The notes: generated by a model not told the origin, from the sequence alone. A stretch of DNA of 62,624 nt from Nitrosopumilaceae archaeon (GCA_900620265.3 UYNY03000054.1:1-62624), one strand, 5' to 3'. Positions 24,116 through 32,412 are shown, counted from the first letter of the stretch. Translations and numbers: made by a program.

Positions 24116-25135
24116 ATGGAGGAGATGGCGGAGGCGCGCAGGTGCATGTACCTGCTGCTGCGCGCCCCCGAGTTCGAGCCGGGCGCCGAGTCCGTCCCGC
24201 CCGCCGCCCGGATCCACGAGTCGGCGCTCATCTTCAAGGATATCGAGCGCGGCCTCCCGCTCACCTTCGAGGTCTCAGTCGACGGGTGCCGCTGCCCCGC
24301 GCTTGCGGCGGCGCTCGAAAAGGCAGAGGAGTCGGGGCTCGTCTCGAGCGGGGACGGCGGGTACTCGCTGACCCCGACGGGCACAAAGGCGGCCGCCCCC
24401 GCCTGGGACGAGGTCGACATACTGGACCACATGCGCGCAAGCGAGGCAAAGGACGTCATGAACCGCCTCGGCCCAAAGGGCGCGGTGGCATACCTGTACT
24501 CTGCGTTCCCCGGCGTCTGGAACGACCGCAAGACCGGCGTAAAGGCGAACATATGGGGCTCGACGACCGCGTATGCCATGTTCAGGGAGGCGGGGCTCTC
24601 GATGACGCGCTGCTCGGCGATGGCCGGCATGGACTATTTCAGCTTCATGCTTGACGTCGCAAAGAAGGGGATCGTCACGTATCCTGTCCCCGTCGACGAG
24701 ATGAGAAAGGACATCGAGTCGCTCAGCCTGCCCGAGAAGGTGGCCGGCGGCCCGACCGGCGGCCCGCCGCCGGACCCGCGCGAGCTCGAGCGCGCCCCCA
24801 TGGTGCGCGCGCGCCTGCCAGAGGGCGAGAAGACCATCCGCATCCCCGGGCCCGACCCGGACGAAAAGTCCTCCCACATGGGCGCCGGCGACGGGATGGT
24901 AGTCGACGCGTTCCACGCAAAGCACGAGAACCGCCTCGTGATGACGGCCGACATGAACATACGCAAAAAGTGCAAGATCCTGGGGGTCTCCCAGATAGAC
25001 ACGCTCGGGTTCGTGGCCCTCAGCCAGCGCTCGGGGAACGGGGACCGGCAGGAGGCCGTCAGGGCGTACGACCAGATGGCAAAGCAGCAAAGGCCCGGCA
25101 TCACGCGCGACGAGTTCCTCTCCCTGTTAAAGTGA
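24116..25135 (+). CDS. Conserved hypothetical, wHTH-like plus PIN-like C-terminus
   Basis: 339 residues; no family recognised with confidence. The first 90 residues look winged-helix-like (ALAAALEKAEESGLVSSGDG then YSLTPTGTKA, as in effector-responsive regulators). The middle contains DRKTGVKANIWGSTTAYAMF. A C-terminal stretch VVDAFHAKHENRLVMTADMN then IRKKCKILGVSQIDT resembles the late part of PIN nucleases. A TATA-like box (CTATATAC, about 24087-24094) precedes the ATG. It lies between Rpp21 and S19e genes. Confidence 0.5.
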   Translation: MEEMAEARRCMYLLLRAPEFEPGAESVPPAARIHESALIFKDIERGLPLTFEVSVDGCRCPALAAALEKAEESGLVSSGDGGYSLTPTGTKAAAPAWDEVDILDHMRASEAKDVMNRLGPKGAVAYLYSAFPGVWNDRKTGVKANIWGSTTAYAMFREAGLSMTRCSAMAGMDYFSFMLDVAKKGIVTYPVPVDEMRKDIESLSLPEKVAGGPTGGPPPDPRELERAPMVRARLPEGEKTIRIPGPDPDEKSSHMGAGDGMVVDAFHAKHENRLVMTADMNIRKKCKILGVSQIDTLGFVALSQRSGNGDRQEAVRAYDQMAKQQRPGITRDEFLSLLK

Positions 25136-25263
25136 GCCCCGGCTGTGCCGGGGATCCGGATCCGCATCACCCGGGGGGCCGTCCATGGACCGGCCCGCGG
25201 ATCTCCAACGGGGCCCCGGCCCCCCTCGATGGTTTATAATACGCCCCGGCGGCCCCGGCCCCG

Positions 25264-25716
25264 TTGGCAAAGGTGTACGATGTCCCCGCGGACGACCTCG
25301 TGCTGAGGCTGGCCGCCGAGCTAAAGGGCGAGGACCTCCCGCCCCCCTCCTGGCTCCCGTTCGTCAAGAGCGGCTCCCACGCGTCCCGCCCGCCGCACGA
25401 CGGCGACTGGTGGTACGCCAGGTGCGCCTCGATACTGCGCCGCGTCTACATGGAGGGCCCCGTCGGCGTCAACGGCCTCCGCAAGATATACGGCGGCGGC
25501 AAGCCGTCCGGCTACGGGGCGGCGCACCACCGCAAGGCGGGCGGCGCCATAATCAGGGGCGCCGTGCACGGCCTTGAAAAGCTCGGCTACCTCTCGCGCG
25601 CAGAGCCGGGCGGCCGCTCGATATCGAGCGCCGGGATGAAAAAGCTCGACAACCTGGCCACCGTGATGCTAAAGGAGATGGCGGAGCGCGACCCCCGCCT
25701 AAAGGTGTACGCCTGA
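25264..25716 (+). CDS. rps19e: 30S ribosomal protein S19e
   Basis: 150 residues with a TTG start, about 30 nt after a TATA-like box (GTTTATAATA, 25230-25239). Family features: YDVPADDLVLRLAAELK at the start, DWWYARCASILRRVYMEGPV and GVNGLRKIYGGGKPSGYG. It is a component of the small subunit head in archaea and eukaryotes. It is followed 6 bp later by a PDCD5-family gene, a common archaeal pairing. Confidence 0.95.
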   Translation: MAKVYDVPADDLVLRLAAELKGEDLPPPSWLPFVKSGSHASRPPHDGDWWYARCASILRRVYMEGPVGVNGLRKIYGGGKPSGYGAAHHRKAGGAIIRGAVHGLEKLGYLSRAEPGGRSISSAGMKKLDNLATVMLKEMAERDPRLKVYA

Positions 25717-25722
25717 CACATC

Positions 25723-26016
25723 ATGAGCTACGACGACCTGCCCGCCGGGGAACAGCCGGATCCCGACCCCGCGAGGGATCCTGCCCGCGCCCAGGCCCGG
25801 GAGGCGGCGCTGCGCCAGATACTGGAGCCGGACGCCCGCAACCGCCTTGCCAACATCCGCATGGTGAGGCCCGACCTGGCAGAGTCCGTCGAGGAGTACC
25901 TGGTCGGGATGGCCTCCCAGGGGCGCCTTGGCGGCAAGGTGGACGACGGGCAGCTAAAGCAGCTCCTCCAGTCGATGCAGCGGCCCCGGCGCGACTTTAG
26001 GATCAGCCGCGTCTAG
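25723..26016 (+). CDS. PDCD5-family DNA-binding protein
   Basis: 97 residues: REAALRQILEPDARNRLANI, MVRPDLAESVEEYLVGMASQ and GRLGGKVDDGQLKQLL match the archaeal homologues of human programmed cell death protein 5. Family members bind double-stranded DNA and may contact ribosomes. It starts 6 bp after the S19e stop and ends with a 4-base convergent overlap with the Cas3-derived gene. Confidence 0.9.
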   Translation: MSYDDLPAGEQPDPDPARDPARAQAREAALRQILEPDARNRLANIRMVRPDLAESVEEYLVGMASQGRLGGKVDDGQLKQLLQSMQRPRRDFRISRV

Positions 26017-27035
26017 CCGGCGCGCATGTCGGCCGCGCGCAGGAGCGCCTCGAGATACAGCAGGATGAACGGCCCGTGCCGGCCGTATAGCCGCCTTGAT
26101 ATGGCGTCCCACCTTGCCGGCTCCATCAGGAACCCGATGCCCGGCTCCTCGATCCCGCCGCCGAGCGGCGTGGCCGGCAGCTCGTCCTCGACGCGCGGCA
26201 CCCCGGCGTGGAACCGGCCGTGGTGCACCATCACCAGGTACGCGACTATATCGGGGAACCGGCCCGTGCATGATACGGCGCACCCCCCGACCAGCTCGTG
26301 GTAGAACCCGTCAAGCTCCAGCCTTATCCGGGGGCGCCTCTTTGCCCAGTGGACGTCGCGCGGCGCGCCGGATCCGGCGAGCAGCGCGTCCTGGAACCTC
26401 GGGTGCGACTTTGCCCAGTCGTGGTACCGCGCCGCCTGGAGCAGCTCCGGGGTGAACCCGAGCGGGATCTCTGCGCAGATGCCCGCCATCACCCCCTCGG
26501 CCCTCGACGAGTGCTCCGGCAGCGAGAGCATCCCGTCCCCGCCGGGGTTCCTCGGCGGGTCGGCCACGCGGGGCGGCGGGGACCCCATGTGCTCCTCAAT
26601 GTCCGCGTGGGCGCCCGTGTCAGTCTCGTACAGCCTGCGCGCCGGCAGCTCGGCGGCCGGCCCGCCGCGCGCCGTGCAGGACACGTTGTACGCGCCATGC
26701 CTCCGGTGCAGCGCGGCAAGCCCCTCCCACGCCGGGTCCGGCCTCCTCATCACCCACCTGGCGTCGCAGTTGAGCAGCCCCATCTGCATCGACCACCTCT
26801 GGCTCCTCGTCCCGTACCCGCGCCCGAGCGCCCTTGAGAGCAGCTCGTCGCGCGTGCCGGTCAGCACCATCCTCCTCTCCGGCGAGGCCTCCCACCCGTG
26901 GTCGGCCACCCTGGTGGCGCCCCACGCCGAGCCGGCCAGCCTCTCGTGCTCGTCCTCGCCATCTATGACGCAGACGAGGCGCCTCGGCGCGGCCGGGTCC
27001 CCCGCCCACCCCGACACGTGGTCCTCCCAGAACAC
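26013..27035 (-). CDS. Eroded Cas3 (type I-G/I-U-like) HD-domain protein
   Basis: About 340 residues from GTG 27035, which follows a TATA-like box (AGTTATATC on minus, about 27057-27066). The N-terminal third matches the helicase part of I-U/I-G Cas3 up to just before the DEAD box (APRRLVCVID, MVLTGTRDELLSRALGRGYG, GLLNCDARWVM), then the DEAD box and the rest of the helicase are missing. The C-terminal half keeps the HD nuclease: RYHDWAKSHPRFQ (His205-Asp206), MVHHGRF (His271-His272) and EALLRAADM. No cas genes or CRISPR array occur in the window. It is either decaying or repurposed as a stand-alone HD protein. Confidence 0.6.
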   Translation of the reverse strand: MFWEDHVSGWAGDPAAPRRLVCVIDGEDEHERLAGSAWGATRVADHGWEASPERRMVLTGTRDELLSRALGRGYGTRSQRWSMQMGLLNCDARWVMRRPDPAWEGLAALHRRHGAYNVSCTARGGPAAELPARRLYETDTGAHADIEEHMGSPPPRVADPPRNPGGDGMLSLPEHSSRAEGVMAGICAEIPLGFTPELLQAARYHDWAKSHPRFQDALLAGSGAPRDVHWAKRRPRIRLELDGFYHELVGGCAVSCTGRFPDIVAYLVMVHHGRFHAGVPRVEDELPATPLGGGIEEPGIGFLMEPARWDAISRRLYGRHGPFILLYLEALLRAADMRAG

Positions 27036-27133
27036 GGCGCCGCGGGGGGCCCCCGCCGATATAACTGTCCGGGGACGTGCCTGAAATCCCCCGGCAACTA
27101 TTAAAGAGGGCGGCCCGCGGCCCCCGGAGGCAG

Positions 27134-27436
27134 ATGGCAACCAAAAAGTCGCACGGCAGGTCCCACGGGTTCCGCCACAAGACGAGGTCCGTGATGAGGA
27201 AGCGGGCCCCCCGCGGCGTCTCGTTCATGCTCCGCGAGTACAGCCCCGGCCAGCAGGCGCTAGTCATTATAGACCCCCGGCAGCACAAGGGGCTCCCCCA
27301 CCGCAGGTACCACGGCAAGGTGGGGATCGTCAGGGAGGTGGGCAGGCGCGCAGTCACCCTTGATGTAAGGCTTGGAAAGAAGCAAAAGACGCTGGTCACG
27401 CGGCTGGACCACATAAAGCCGTTCGGTGTTGCCTGA
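27134..27436 (+). CDS. rpl21e: 50S ribosomal protein L21e
   Basis: 100 residues: KSHGRSHGFRHKTRSVMRKR, REYSPGQQALVIIDPRQHKG and YHGKVGIVREVGRRAVTLDV match L21e. A TATA-like box (CTATTAAAG, about 27098-27106) lies about 28-36 nt before the ATG. It heads an operon with rpoF, DUF655 and ksgA, a gene order conserved in archaea. Confidence 0.95.
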   Translation: MATKKSHGRSHGFRHKTRSVMRKRAPRGVSFMLREYSPGQQALVIIDPRQHKGLPHRRYHGKVGIVREVGRRAVTLDVRLGKKQKTLVTRLDHIKPFGVA

Positions 27437-27762
27437 TGGAGGAGTCAAAGCCCCGCCAGCCGGTCTCGATGCCCGAGGTGCGCGAGATACTCTCGCATGT
27501 CGACCCCGAGGAGATGGACCAGATACAGAGGTGGACGTTCGACTATGTCTCAAAGTTCTCCACCTCCGAGTACAAGGAGGCCCGCGAGATGAAGCGCAGG
27601 CTCGTAAAGGAGTGCGAGCTGACCGAGGACGAGGCCGTCGAGATAATCAACATACGCCCGACGACGCTGGCGGAGCTCAGGTCGTTCACGTACGGGTGGA
27701 AGAAGCTCATACTGGCAGAGACGCTTGAGAGGATCATCAAGATCATAAAGGAGCACTCGTAG
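27436..27762 (+). CDS. rpoF: DNA-directed RNA polymerase subunit F (Rpb4)
   Basis: 108 residues. The HRDC-like helical domain is seen in WTFDYVSKFSTSEYKEAREM, LVKECELTEDEAVEIINIRP and LETLERIIKIIKEHS-type C-terminus. With RpoE it forms the stalk of archaeal RNA polymerase, acting in open-complex formation and RNA guidance. The ATG overlaps the L21e stop by one base. Confidence 0.95.
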   Translation: MEESKPRQPVSMPEVREILSHVDPEEMDQIQRWTFDYVSKFSTSEYKEAREMKRRLVKECELTEDEAVEIINIRPTTLAELRSFTYGWKKLILAETLERIIKIIKEHS

Positions 27763-27809
27763 GGGGGGCCTGGCTCCTGGCACCGAGAAAGTTCGAGGAG
27801 CATGCGCGC

Positions 27810-28328
27810 GTGCTTGACTTTAACCCGCGCGGCAGGTCGCTCGTGTCGCGCGGCCGGAGCGGCTCGCTCGCGGTCGTCATCGGCGAGGGGCGCCTCGTCC
27901 TGCTCGAGGTCGAGACAAAGCCGGGCGCCTCGCCGTCCCCCGGCGACCGGATGCGGCTGTCGGGCGCCGACGGCCCCGGCGAGGCCAGGGTGGTGGGGCG
28001 CGTCGAGTACCGGCGCCTGCCGCGCCACGTGCAGAACCTGGTCGGCGGGATAATCGAGCAGATAGTCAGGTCGTCAGAGGAGCGGTTCGTCGACTATGTG
28101 AACCGGGCCGGCCCCGTCAGCCAGCGCGCGCACGCGCTCGAGATGATCCCCGGCGTCGGCAGCACCGTCTTCCGCGTGATCCTCGAGGAGAGGGAGCGGG
28201 CGCCGTTCTCAAGCTACGCGGACATCGAGGAGCGCACCGGCCTGCGGGATCCCGCGGGCCGGCTCGCCGAGCGGATGACCGAGGAGGTGGAGGGGCGCAC
28301 CAGGGTGAGCCTCTTTGCGCAGAGATGA
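27810..28328 (+). CDS. DUF655 RNA-binding protein
   Basis: 172 residues from GTG 27810. It has an OB-like N-terminal part (GSLAVVIGEGRLVLLEVETK) and a helix-hairpin-helix region (ALEMIPGVGSTVFRVILEER). It belongs to the rpl21e-rpoF-DUF655-ksgA synteny and is presumed to act on rRNA or tRNA. Protein similarity seems to begin earlier, at APRKFEEHARVLDF, but no ATG, GTG or TTG exists in frame there; a CTG at 27777 would give that N-terminus. The canonical start is listed, and the true start is probably 27777. Confidence 0.85.
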   Translation: MLDFNPRGRSLVSRGRSGSLAVVIGEGRLVLLEVETKPGASPSPGDRMRLSGADGPGEARVVGRVEYRRLPRHVQNLVGGIIEQIVRSSEERFVDYVNRAGPVSQRAHALEMIPGVGSTVFRVILEERERAPFSSYADIEERTGLRDPAGRLAERMTEEVEGRTRVSLFAQR

Positions 28329-29002
28329 GGCTCGGGCAGCACTTCCTGAGGGGGTCCCGCGAGGCGTCCCTCATCGCCGATGCCGCCCGGATAACGGGCC
28401 GCGATACCGTGTTCGAGCTAGGCACCGGTAGGGGGGCGCTCACCCGGGAGCTCTGCCGCCGGGCCGGCCGCGTCATATCGGTCGAGGCCGACGGGCGCCT
28501 CGCCGCCGAGGCGGCGCGCAGCATGGGCGCCCCCAACCTCGAGCTGCGGCACGGCGACGGCGTGGGGGCGGCCGACGAGTTTGACGTCTTTGCGTCGAGC
28601 ATCCCGTACATGAGGAGCCGCGAGATAGTCGAGTGGCTCGCGTCGCTCCGGTTCGGGCGCGGCGCCCTGCTGGTCCAGCGCGAGTTCGCCGAGAAGATCG
28701 CCTCGCCCCGCCGCGCCATCGGGGTCATCGCGTCCCACGCGTTTAGCATCGAGGAGGCCGGCCGCGTCGACAGGTCCAGGTTCGACCCGCCGCCCCGCGT
28801 CGACTCCGTCGTCATATCGATAACGCGCCGCAACGTGGTCCGGCCGGCGCACGCGCGGGCCATACACGGCCTCTTCTCGTACAGGCGCAAGACGCTCCGC
28901 AACGTGCTCGGCAGGTTCGGCGTCGAGTCGGGGCGGGAGGGGCGGCTTGAGGACATGGGGGGTGACGAGATCGCCGGTCTCGCGGCCGGGATCGCCCGCT
29001 GA
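28325..29002 (+). CDS. ksgA: 16S rRNA adenine dimethyltransferase
   Basis: 225 residues. Rossmann methyltransferase: QHFLRGSREASLIADAA, SAM loop FELGTGRGALTREL, acidic VISVEAD and target-base motif SSIPYM in place of the common NLPY. It dimethylates two adjacent adenines near the 3' end of 16S rRNA. It is slightly short at the C-terminus but has the FSYRRKTLRNVL helix. ATGA overlap with DUF655. Confidence 0.92.
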   Translation: MRLGQHFLRGSREASLIADAARITGRDTVFELGTGRGALTRELCRRAGRVISVEADGRLAAEAARSMGAPNLELRHGDGVGAADEFDVFASSIPYMRSREIVEWLASLRFGRGALLVQREFAEKIASPRRAIGVIASHAFSIEEAGRVDRSRFDPPPRVDSVVISITRRNVVRPAHARAIHGLFSYRRKTLRNVLGRFGVESGREGRLEDMGGDEIAGLAAGIAR

Positions 29003-29516
29003 GTACCCGCCGTCGGAGGACACGTTCCTCCTCGCCGACTATATAGGCGGCGCGCGCGGCGGGGCGGCGCTCGACATCGGGACCGGCTCGGGATACCTTG
29101 CGCGCCTGCTGGAGGGCAGGTTCGGCCTGGTGGTGGCCACTGACATCGACGCGGCCGTGCTGGCCGACCAGACGTATCCGGCAGGCGACCGCGTCTGCTG
29201 CGACGCCGCGTCCGCCCTCAATATGTCGTTTGACCTTGTCGTCTGCAACATGCCGTACCTTGCGACAGAGTCCGTCGAGGACCCGGCCACGGACGGGGGC
29301 CCCGGGGGCACCGAGGTGCCGCTCCGGATACTGCGCTCGGCGCGCCCGCGGATCGCGCCCGGCGGCAGGATGGCCTTTACGACCACGTCGCTCTCGGACC
29401 ACGGGAGGCTCGTCGCCGAGTGCGCCCATCTAGGGATGCCCGCCCGAATAGCGTCGCGGAGGCGGCTCTTCTTCGAGGAGCTGCTGCTGGTCGAGGCCTC
29501 GCTACCTGCGCAGTGA
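28962..29516 (+). CDS. HemK/Mtq2-like glutamine N5-methyltransferase
   Basis: About 184 residues from GTG 28962 (TTG 28947 is also in frame), overlapping the ksgA end. Motifs: YPPSEDTFLLADYI, SAM loop LDIGTGSGYLARLL and NMPY, the position of the NPPY glutamine-binding motif. In archaea and eukaryotes Mtq2 methylates the GGQ glutamine of the release factor aRF1. The last bases overlap the convergent dehydrogenase gene by 15 bp. Confidence 0.85.
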   Translation: MTRSPVSRPGSPAEYPPSEDTFLLADYIGGARGGAALDIGTGSGYLARLLEGRFGLVVATDIDAAVLADQTYPAGDRVCCDAASALNMSFDLVVCNMPYLATESVEDPATDGGPGGTEVPLRILRSARPRIAPGGRMAFTTTSLSDHGRLVAECAHLGMPARIASRRRLFFEELLLVEASLPAQ

Positions 29517-30533
29517 CGCCGCCGCGGCCCCCGCTATCGCGGCCGACATCTGCGAGGTCGTCGCCGACCCCCCGATGTCTGCCGTGACGGCCCCGCCGCC
29601 GTTTATGACCTGCTCCGCGGCCGAGAATATGGCGTCGCGCACGTCGGCCTCCCCCATGTGGCCGGCCATCCAGGCGCCCGACAGTATGGCGGCGGCGGGG
29701 TTGGCCGCCCCCCTGCCCGCGATGTCGGGCGCGCTGCCGTGCGCGGCCTCGAACATGGCGAACGCGTCCCCGATGTTGGCAGAGTAGATGAGGCCGATCG
29801 AGCCGGCGAGCCCCGATGCCAGCTCTGATATTATATCCATGAAGAGGTTCGTGCTTGCAAGGACGGCCCCGTTGAACTGCTCCGGCCTCAGCACCATCTG
29901 CTGCGCCATGTTGTCGATATAGATCTCGTCGACGCCGAGCCCCGCCGCGCCGGCCGCCCTCCTTGCCGACTCCCAGAATATGCCGTCGGTCTTCTTTAGT
30001 ATGTTCCTCTTTGTGATGGCGACCATCCTGCTCATGCCGCGCTCGACGGCCCACCTTGCGGCCGCGTCAAGCAGCCTGTCGCAGCCCCGCCTCGTCACCT
30101 TGCGTATGGCGATGGCCGCGCCGGGGCCCACGTCGGACTCGACCCCCGCGTACAGCCCCTCGGTCGCCTCCCTAAAGCATACAAAGTCAAGGTCGCGGCC
30201 CGGCGTGATCCGCTCGTAGGTCCTCACCGGCCTCACGTTCGCGTACAGCTCGAACCGCTGCCGGAGGGTGACTGCCACGCTCCTCGGGGCGCCCGGCTCC
30301 GGGATGGTCGTGGTCGGCCCCTTGAAGCAGGCGCCGCACTCGCCGAGCACCTGCGAGGTCGCCTCCGGTATGTAGGTGCTGTCCCTCCTGCCGTTCCTCT
30401 CCCACTGCTCCGACCCCGCCTCGCACTCGATGATCTCGATGCCCGTGTTGCAGGAGCGGAGCACCTCGAGCATGGCCCCGACGACCTCGGGGCCTATCCC
30501 GTCCCCCGGTATCACGGCGGCCTTTTTGTTCAA
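29502..30533 (-). CDS. Isocitrate/isopropylmalate dehydrogenase family enzyme
   Basis: 343 residues. Beta-decarboxylating dehydrogenase: IPGDGIGPEVV, FREATEGLYAGVESD (substrate loop), TKRNILKKTDGIFW, DEIYIDNMAQQMVLRPEQFN and FEAAHGSAPDIAGRGAANPA. The size and loop resemble archaeal isocitrate dehydrogenases of the short type; an isopropylmalate role cannot be excluded. It runs opposite to the ksgA operon. The promoter side shows TATA-like TTCTATTTAATCC (minus strand equivalent near 30550-30562). Confidence 0.85.
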   Translation of the reverse strand: MNKKAAVIPGDGIGPEVVGAMLEVLRSCNTGIEIIECEAGSEQWERNGRRDSTYIPEATSQVLGECGACFKGPTTTIPEPGAPRSVAVTLRQRFELYANVRPVRTYERITPGRDLDFVCFREATEGLYAGVESDVGPGAAIAIRKVTRRGCDRLLDAAARWAVERGMSRMVAITKRNILKKTDGIFWESARRAAGAAGLGVDEIYIDNMAQQMVLRPEQFNGAVLASTNLFMDIISELASGLAGSIGLIYSANIGDAFAMFEAAHGSAPDIAGRGAANPAAAILSGAWMAGHMGEADVRDAIFSAAEQVINGGGAVTADIGGSATTSQMSAAIAGAAAASLRR

Positions 30534-30616
30534 GCGGGCGGGCCGGGCCCGGTTTTCTATTTAATCCTTGGCGGATGTGTTGAATTTATTTACAGAGGCC
30601 CGGGGGGCCCCGCCGT

Positions 30617-30700
30617 GCGGAGGTCGCCTAGCATGGTAGGGCGTAGGATTGCTAATCCTATGTCCGCAAGGACTCGGGGGTTCAAATCCCCCTCTCCGCG
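30617..30700 (+). tRNA. tRNA-Ser (anticodon GCT)
   Basis: 84 nt with a long variable arm (TGTCCGCAAGGACTC), typical of class II tRNAs. Acceptor GCGGAGG/TCTCCGC with discriminator G, anticodon stem TAGGA/TCCTA around TTGCTAA (anticodon GCT), T-arm GGGGG/CCCCC around TTCAAAT. No intron. Confidence 0.95.
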
Positions 30701-30755
30701 CTCGACCCATACCCACGGGGCAACGGTTAATTGGACGCGGGGCGCGGCCACGGCC

Positions 30756-30863
30756 ATGGAAAGAAAGCTCACAGAGGGCGAGGAACTGGCGGTCAAGATA
30801 ATGATGGAGGAGTTCGGCTGCTCCCGGTTCGTGGCCATCGAACGCCTGGACCACTGGTCCTGA
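30756..30863 (+). CDS. 35-residue UBA-like microprotein, copy 1
   Basis: MERKLTEGEELAVKIMMEEF then GCSRFVAIERLDHWS. The ATG follows an AACGGTTAATTG box by about 22-30 nt. It is the paralogue of the next entry (28 of 35 residues identical) and resembles the 38-residue protein coupled to the ART-like gene. The length and amphipathic helices suggest a small protein-binding domain. Confidence 0.65.
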   Translation: MERKLTEGEELAVKIMMEEFGCSRFVAIERLDHWS

Positions 30864-31028
30864 TCCGCCGGTCTCCCGGCCCTGCTCCTGCCGTGGCCCG
30901 ATCCTGCCGGTTCGAGCCCTGCCAAAACGCCGCCTGCCGCTACTGGCGTATGTCTGGATCCTTTTGATCCCGGGACACGTCCCGCCCGGGGGGCAACGGT
31001 TATCTGCGAGGGCCCGCCGGCCACGCCC

Positions 31029-31136
31029 GTGGAAAGGAAGCTCACAGAGGGCGAGGAACTGACGGTCCAGATACTGATGAAGAAGTTCGGCTATTCCCGG
31101 ATCGTGGCCATCGACCGCCTGGACCACTGGTCCTGA
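31029..31136 (+). CDS. 35-residue UBA-like microprotein, copy 2
   Basis: MERKLTEGEELTVQILMKKF then GYSRIVAIDRLDHWS, with a GTG start. It has the same AACGGTTATCTGCG-type box upstream as copy 1, so promoter and gene were duplicated together (about 273 bp apart). Protein conservation despite many third-position changes argues that both copies are under selection. Confidence 0.65.
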   Translation: MERKLTEGEELTVQILMKKFGYSRIVAIDRLDHWS

Positions 31137-31185
31137 CCCGAGGGGGGCGCCACGGTTAATATTGTAGAACGGACCACGCCCGGCC

Positions 31186-31347
31186 ATGGGACGCAGGCGC
31201 AGCCAGAAGGTGATGCCGAGGGGCCCGAGGAACGCGACCACGGGCATGTGCCCAAAGTGCCAGACCATCGGCAAGGTCTTCCTGCTCGGGCCGCCCGGGC
31301 GCGAGCGGGGCAAGTGTGAAAAGTGCAGGCAGGAGTTCGAGATATGA
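31186..31347 (+). CDS. Small basic zinc-ribbon protein
   Basis: 53 residues: a basic start MGRRRSQKVMPRGPRNATTG, then MCPKCQTIGKVFLLG and GKCEKCRQEFEI, giving two Cys pairs. It is probably a nucleic-acid-binding zinc ribbon. The promoter box CGGTTAATATTG is the same type as those of the two preceding microproteins. Its stop overlaps the next start (ATGA). Confidence 0.6.
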   Translation: MGRRRSQKVMPRGPRNATTGMCPKCQTIGKVFLLGPPGRERGKCEKCRQEFEI

Positions 31348-31568
31348 CCCAGAGCCCGCCCGAGAACGTCTCCCGCGCCTATTGGATCCTCCCCATCCTC
31401 CTCACCGTGATGGGCGGCCTCATCTGCTACTTTGTCCTCCGGGACAGGAACCACCGCAAGGCCAAGAACATGCTGTATCTTGGGATCGTGCTCACGTTCC
31501 CGCTGTACCTCCTGCCGGCCCTGGCCGCAGCCGTGCCCGCCCTGGCGTGGATGTCAATAGCTTTTTAA
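31344..31568 (+). CDS. Small two-helix membrane protein
   Basis: 74 residues with two hydrophobic helices (AYWILPILLTVMGGLICYFV and LGIVLTFPLYLLPALAAAVP) linked by a basic loop (RDRNHRKAKN). It is translationally coupled to the zinc-ribbon gene. Function unknown. Confidence 0.65.
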   Translation: MTQSPPENVSRAYWILPILLTVMGGLICYFVLRDRNHRKAKNMLYLGIVLTFPLYLLPALAAAVPALAWMSIAF

Positions 31569-31591
31569 GAGAACCCCCGCCGGCCCGTCCG

Positions 31592-31762
31592 ATGGCATCG
31601 GACTCTGAGACCATCTACGAGCGGGTCGCCAAGCTCGAGGACGAGGTGGCCCTGCTCCGCAGCGAGCTTGACATCGTCAAAAAGGCCCTCCGGAACCGCG
31701 TCGCCCGCTACGAGATAGACCAGATAAAAAAGGGCCGCAGCGTCGACTCGATAATCGACTAG
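31592..31762 (+). CDS. Small coiled-coil protein
   Basis: 56 residues: ETIYERVAKLEDEVALLRSE and LDIVKKALRNRVARYEID form one amphipathic coiled coil. The ATG is 24-32 nt after a CTTTTTAAG box. The stop TAG is followed by near-repeats of ATCGACTAG. No family recognised. Confidence 0.6.
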   Translation: MASDSETIYERVAKLEDEVALLRSELDIVKKALRNRVARYEIDQIKKGRSVDSIID

Positions 31763-31782
31763 ATGATCGACTAGGCAATCGA

Positions 31783-32412
31783 CTAGGCCCGGCCCCTGAT
31801 CTCCCCGATGATCCCGAGCACCTCCTCCGCGTCCGCCGCGTCGGGGCACTCTGCCACGTACTCCTCTAGGTGCCCGAGCGCCCCCTCCTCCCCGAGCGCG
31901 TACCCGGCAAGCCCGGCCTCGCGCACGTCGGTGATCCCGCAGAACCTCGACGCGAGCGCCATCCGGGCGCAGGCGCCCGCCCTCCCGTGCGAGCCGGACC
32001 TCCGGTACGCCCCCCGCAGCTGGCGCAGCAGCATGTGCGCCGCCATCCCGTCCTCGACCGGCCTCGCGGCGCCCCGCGGCCCCCAGATGACGCCGCCCCC
32101 GCCCATCGCGGCCGGCCCCGAGCCGGTCCACGCGACGGACGCCGCGTCCCCGCGCGCCCTTGCCGCCTCGACGTGCAGGACCGCCAGCGCGACGGGCGCG
32201 CCCGCCCGCGAGTCGATCACCCTGTCAAGCAGCAGGTGCGCCGGCGCCGCCCCGTCGGCCAGCTCGACGCCCCGCGCGCGGGCCGCCATCCCCGCGTACC
32301 GCGCCACGTCGAGCCCCGGGCTCTCGACCAGCTGTGATATCTTGAGGCACCTTGCGGCGAGCCCCGCGCCGGCCCCCTCGTAGGCTCCCCACTCGGCGGC
32401 GTCGTGCCTCAT
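31783..32412 (-). CDS. SirB1-like transglutaminase/TPR family protein
   Basis: 209 residues. VIDSRAGAPVALAVLHVEAA corresponds to the RRGxPxSLxxLYxEVA region of SirB1 proteins, and the C-terminus (GLAGYALGEEGALGHLEEYV then AECPDAADAEEVLGI) to their TPR-like tail. The catalytic Cys/His of the transglutaminase-like fold are not evident, so activity is doubtful. It overlaps the upstream gene by 4 bases, so the two form an operon. Confidence 0.55.
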   Translation of the reverse strand: MRHDAAEWGAYEGAGAGLAARCLKISQLVESPGLDVARYAGMAARARGVELADGAAPAHLLLDRVIDSRAGAPVALAVLHVEAARARGDAASVAWTGSGPAAMGGGGVIWGPRGAARPVEDGMAAHMLLRQLRGAYRRSGSHGRAGACARMALASRFCGITDVREAGLAGYALGEEGALGHLEEYVAECPDAADAEEVLGIIGEIRGRA

